DNA of 64,000 nt from Sphagnum compactum (lineage: Eukaryota > Bryophyta > Sphagnopsida > Sphagnales): contig OZ234496.1 of the NCBI GenBank assembly GCA_965153455.1, forward strand, positions 3,915,207-3,979,206, given 5' to 3'. Positions 61,098 through 64,000 of this stretch are shown one piece after another (the stretch's first letter is position 1; each line of letters starts with the position of its first letter). Made by a program: the position numbers and the translations under genes. The notes beneath the pieces were generated by a model, which saw only the letters and a list, made by a program, of their open reading frames with translations, ran no database searches and was not told where the DNA came from.

Positions 61098-62261
61098 ATG
61101 ATGGCCGGGGGCACAGTGTGCTGGGCCGCGCAAGTCGCAAGTGCTGCTCGGTCTCCCTGTCATGTCGGTGCATCGCTGATAGCTCCCCCGACTCCTGGCT
61201 TCACTTGTCCACCACCGTCATCAGTCTGTGTGAAAACAAATTGCGGTGGTCAGAGGAGGCAATCTGCTGCTGCTGCTGGTCGGGATGGTCAAGGGAATCT
61301 GATTCTAGCAAGTTCTCTAGTTTGCCGATCATTGGAGTCAAGGTTCTTTCATGGCGGCCTTGGGGGATATGTTGCACTGGCGATGGCGGTTTCCGGCAGC
61401 AGCGTAGAGGAGGAGGAGGACCGCGGCGACAAGCGGCGGGGGGCTTCTGGTGGTGGTGGTGCTCTGGGAACCCAAATGAACATTTTTGAGCGTGTAGGCA
61501 GGATTGTGAGGTCGTACGCAAATGCAGTGCTAAGTGCCGCGGAGGATCCTGAGAAACTGCTGGATCAGACAGTGCTGGAAATGAATGACGATTTGATCAA
61601 AATGCGACAAGCTTCTGCTCAGGTACTAGCATCCCAAAAGCAACTGGAGAATAAGGCCAGAGCAGCTGAGCAGACGTCGGAGGATTGGTATAAGAGGGCC
61701 AAATTGGCACTTGAGAAGGGAGATGAGACTCTGGCTCGTGAGGCTCTCAAACGTAGAAAAGACTATGGTGAAAGTGCAAAGGCCTTGCGGGCACAGTTGG
61801 ATCAGCAGAAATCAGTAGTGGAGAAGCTTATCTCTAACACCAGGCTACTAGAGAGCAAGATTCAAGAAGCCAGGTCCAAAAAGGACACTCTCAAGGCACG
61901 AGCTCAATCTGCCAAAACCTCACAGAAGGTAAATGAGATGCTTGGCAATCTCAACACAAGCAGTGCTCTGGCTGCATTTGAAAAGATGGAACAAAAAGTC
62001 ACTGCACTGGAGGCAGAGTCAGAAGCATTGAATGAACTGAGCACTGATGATCTGGCTGGCAAGTTTGCTCTGCTAGAAAGCTCCTCAGTTGATGATGACC
62101 TTGCTGACCTCAAACGGGACATGCTTGGTACTTCCAAGAGGCCTGGAGAACTCCCTGCAGGTCGCTCATCTGTGAGCAGCAGCAGCAATGCAGCTTACCC
62201 TTTCCGAGACACTGAGATTGAGAGGGAACTGAATGAGCTGCGCAGAAAGACCACCGATTGA
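61098..62261 (+). CDS. VIPP1: VIPP1 (PspA/IM30 family, ESCRT-III-like) thylakoid protein
   Basis: 387 codons without an intron. The N-terminal ~125 residues are a Ser/Ala/Cys-rich presumed plastid transit peptide plus an acidic/Gly linker ([19 protein letters not shown]). The PspA/IM30 domain starts at [20 protein letters not shown] (about residue 127), with [55 protein letters not shown] and [19 protein letters not shown]. It ends at about residue 345. The VIPP1-specific C-terminal extension closes with [19 protein letters not shown], separating it from bacterial PspA. VIPP1 forms large rings and rods on the inner envelope and thylakoids and is needed for thylakoid biogenesis and membrane repair. 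The start is the first of two adjacent ATGs; the frame is open 18 codons further upstream, where another ATG lies at 61044. The unbroken frame is unusual if the family's gene is normally split. Confidence 0.96.
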   Translation: MMAGGTVCWAAQVASAARSPCHVGASLIAPPTPGFTCPPPSSVCVKTNCGGQRRQSAAAAGRDGQGNLILASSLVCRSLESRFFHGGLGGYVALAMAVSGSSVEEEEDRGDKRRGASGGGGALGTQMNIFERVGRIVRSYANAVLSAAEDPEKLLDQTVLEMNDDLIKMRQASAQVLASQKQLENKARAAEQTSEDWYKRAKLALEKGDETLAREALKRRKDYGESAKALRAQLDQQKSVVEKLISNTRLLESKIQEARSKKDTLKARAQSAKTSQKVNEMLGNLNTSSALAAFEKMEQKVTALEAESEALNELSTDDLAGKFALLESSSVDDDLADLKRDMLGTSKRPGELPAGRSSVSSSSNAAYPFRDTEIERELNELRRKTTD

Positions 62262-64000
62262 GTGAGTTGATGTTGGTCAAAATTGTTTGTGGGGTGTTCT
62301 TTTACAGATGTATATTTCTTTTATTAAAAAGCCTTCTGGGCTCAGATTTTTCCCAACTGGATAGCATCAATTTTAATGATAGTAGACTACTGTTTCCCAT
62401 CTTTTTCCAAAGCCATCAATTGGTACAACGTGTACTGGTTTAATCATGTGTAAGCCATACAATCCTCCTTGTGTTGTTGACATTGAAATTTCATTTATGC
62501 ATCTTTGGTCTTATAGATGTTTACCATCTTGGGTTTGTTCCACCTTTATTTAATCATCTGGAAATGTCGTCTTCTCTGTGTCTCTCGTTGTAACAGCAAG
62601 GTGAATAGAAGGTGAAGCAACCACTTGCTTTAAGTTCTTTCACTTTGTTCAGGTGTCTTTTGGTTCCCTGAAGGCTGATGCTAGATTGGGTGGATGCAAG
62701 TGTCACTATGCTTAGTGGGAGCTTTTAATGTTGCAGCATCCGTTTCACTTCACAGGTTAGCACTTGGAACACAGCAAAGAGTGCATGCAGTGTAATGTCT
62801 GGTTGCAATCCATAACAAACTTTAACTTCAGTACTCTGATAACAAGCCTTGGAACTCTGACCTATGTTTTAATTTCTGAATATTAGCTTAGAGCTTCAAG
62901 ACTGTCCTGTTGTACCTGTGCCTTTGGAGCAATGTATAAAGGGTTCATTGTCTTGTGCCTAGTTAACTGCTTGCTCTCATTGCATCAGTCGTGATGCAAT
63001 TGCAGTGTTATATGTGTTTTGCCACAGCTAGTGGCAAAATTGTTGATAGTTTGATTCTACTTTCTGTTTCAACATGATTCTGCCTGCATGGGTGCTTGTG
63101 CATTTGTTGCAGTTGTCCAGAGGTATCCAAAGGGACCTGGAGGCTTTTGCTGATGGAGGTTTTTTTTTAAGGAAAGAACTTCGTCTTTGATCACAGGTAC
63201 TTTTGGCTATGCTTCTCCTGCTCCTCAGATTTTCTGCATTGGGAGGTCCTTTTGCGAAGGGGTTTTGCATGCTATCAGCTCTAAAGAGTTAGGATCGCAA
63301 GATATTCTGCAGCCTACATAAGTCCTGAGTCAGTTTTATGTACACAACTGATGTCAATGATGCCAGTTTCCAGTCATAATGCCAGTCTGGTGGAATCTGT
63401 AGTTGGACAACAAGATGGCCTCTGAGCTCTGTCATCTGCTGATGATTACCTCTCTTTCTTTCATGTCGATATATGTCTCATGAATGTAAGCTGCCATGAT
63501 CTACTTTTGACTTCTGCAGGTTTGCAGGAAGAAAAACACCACATCTGATTCTCATGGTAATTAATTATTATTGGAGAGAGTGACACCATCAGAACTCAAT
63601 TTGTATCTAACATCCTCGTCAGCCATGTTTCAGGTTGAGAGGCTCAAGAAGAATTGTATTCCTCCTGTTGACGAAGAGATGATCTCAAATGCAGTAAGGA
63701 TGTAACAGGCAATTCCCCTGGTACACTGGAGAAGACATCTGCAGTTAATGTCTCCTCAGTTTTGGTATTGCTGGTATTACAGCATCATTTAATGAATCTA
63801 AATCTGCAATTTGTTCTCCTGTCAACATGAAAGTTGATCAACACACAATTTGATCAATTTTTTGACAAAGTGTATTTTCAAATAATCACAGCTTTCATAT
63901 CCACATCCTTCAAGAAAGTCTGCATTATTGCTCTTTCAGGTACTTTACAAACAGTTTCCTAAGGGCATTGCAGGAAAAGAAACAATACATTTGAAGATTC
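62262..64000 (+). other. 3' flank of VIPP1 with unassigned exon-like pieces
   Basis: The first part is probably VIPP1 3' untranslated region. Beyond it, several CAG-bounded pieces on the plus strand read like coding sequence: LSRGIQRDLEAFADGGFFLR after a TTGCAG at about 63112, VERLKKNCIPPVDEEMISNA after TTTCAG at 63634 (ends in GCAGTAAGG), and VLYKQFPKGIAGKETIHLKI after TTTCAG at about 63941, running to the window end. They may be exons of a gene continuing past 64 kb or spliced untranslated exons. I recognise no family. Confidence 0.3.

Noticed and set aside
1-64000. CRISPR arrays, bacterial operons, rRNA or tRNA genes
   Set aside because: No spaced identical repeats, no ribosome-binding pattern, no convincing tRNA B-box with cloverleaf; introns and LTR elements show a plant nuclear genome.

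Overview
The window is nuclear DNA of a land plant, probably a seed-free one (fern or lycophyte more likely than moss). Three things point there. A plant-type zinc-finger homeodomain gene and a VIPP1 gene with a plastid-targeting leader show a land plant. A 14-exon gene for an MNS1-type axonemal protein implies motile flagellate sperm, which flowering plants and conifers lack. Gene density is low: five supported genes in 64 kb, separated by AT-rich DNA with decayed retroelements, minisatellites and gene fragments. The species cannot be named from sequence alone.

Layout. 1-1620: AT-rich intergenic DNA. 1620-4961: a GC-richer 2.3 kb leader/promoter and an intronless ZF-HD transcription factor (+). 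5.1-22.4 kb: a gene-poor tract with a dispersed repeat pair (6.3 and 9.6 kb), a tandem array interrupted by a foldback-like element (10.0-11.0 kb), a minisatellite (11.6-12.4 kb) and a decayed Ty3/gypsy integrase/chromodomain region (14.6-15.9 kb). 22.4-22.8 kb: a broken chaperonin CCT-beta fragment (-). 22.8-27.2 kb: telo-boxes, a short tandem array and an 8-exon gene for a plastid membrane protein with AtpI-like topology (+). 28.2-32.1 kb: another degenerate array, a broken organellar IF-2 fragment (+) and a cluster of palindromes. 33.4-39.6 kb: MNS1 homologue (+). 41.0-45.5 kb, possibly to 47.3 kb: SAAL1 homologue (-), convergent with MNS1. 47.7-52.0 kb: a 200-bp-scale duplication and a head-to-head degenerate repeat array. 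52.35-59.96 kb: a full-length Ty3/gypsy LTR retrotransposon (-) with intact structure but a polyprotein broken by nonsense codons, a frameshift, an internal deletion and an integrase active-site change. 60.4-62.3 kb: VIPP1 (+) with an uninterrupted coding region. 62.3-64 kb: its 3' flank, with a few exon-like pieces I could not assign.

The genes do not form a pathway. Two are plastid membrane proteins (VIPP1 and the AtpI-like protein), one is a sperm-flagellum protein, one a transcription factor and one an armadillo-like protein of unknown plant function. Splice sites were read by eye from GT/AG signals and phase continuity. The multi-exon models for the plastid protein and MNS1 are phase-consistent throughout. 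The two ends of SAAL1 are not resolved.
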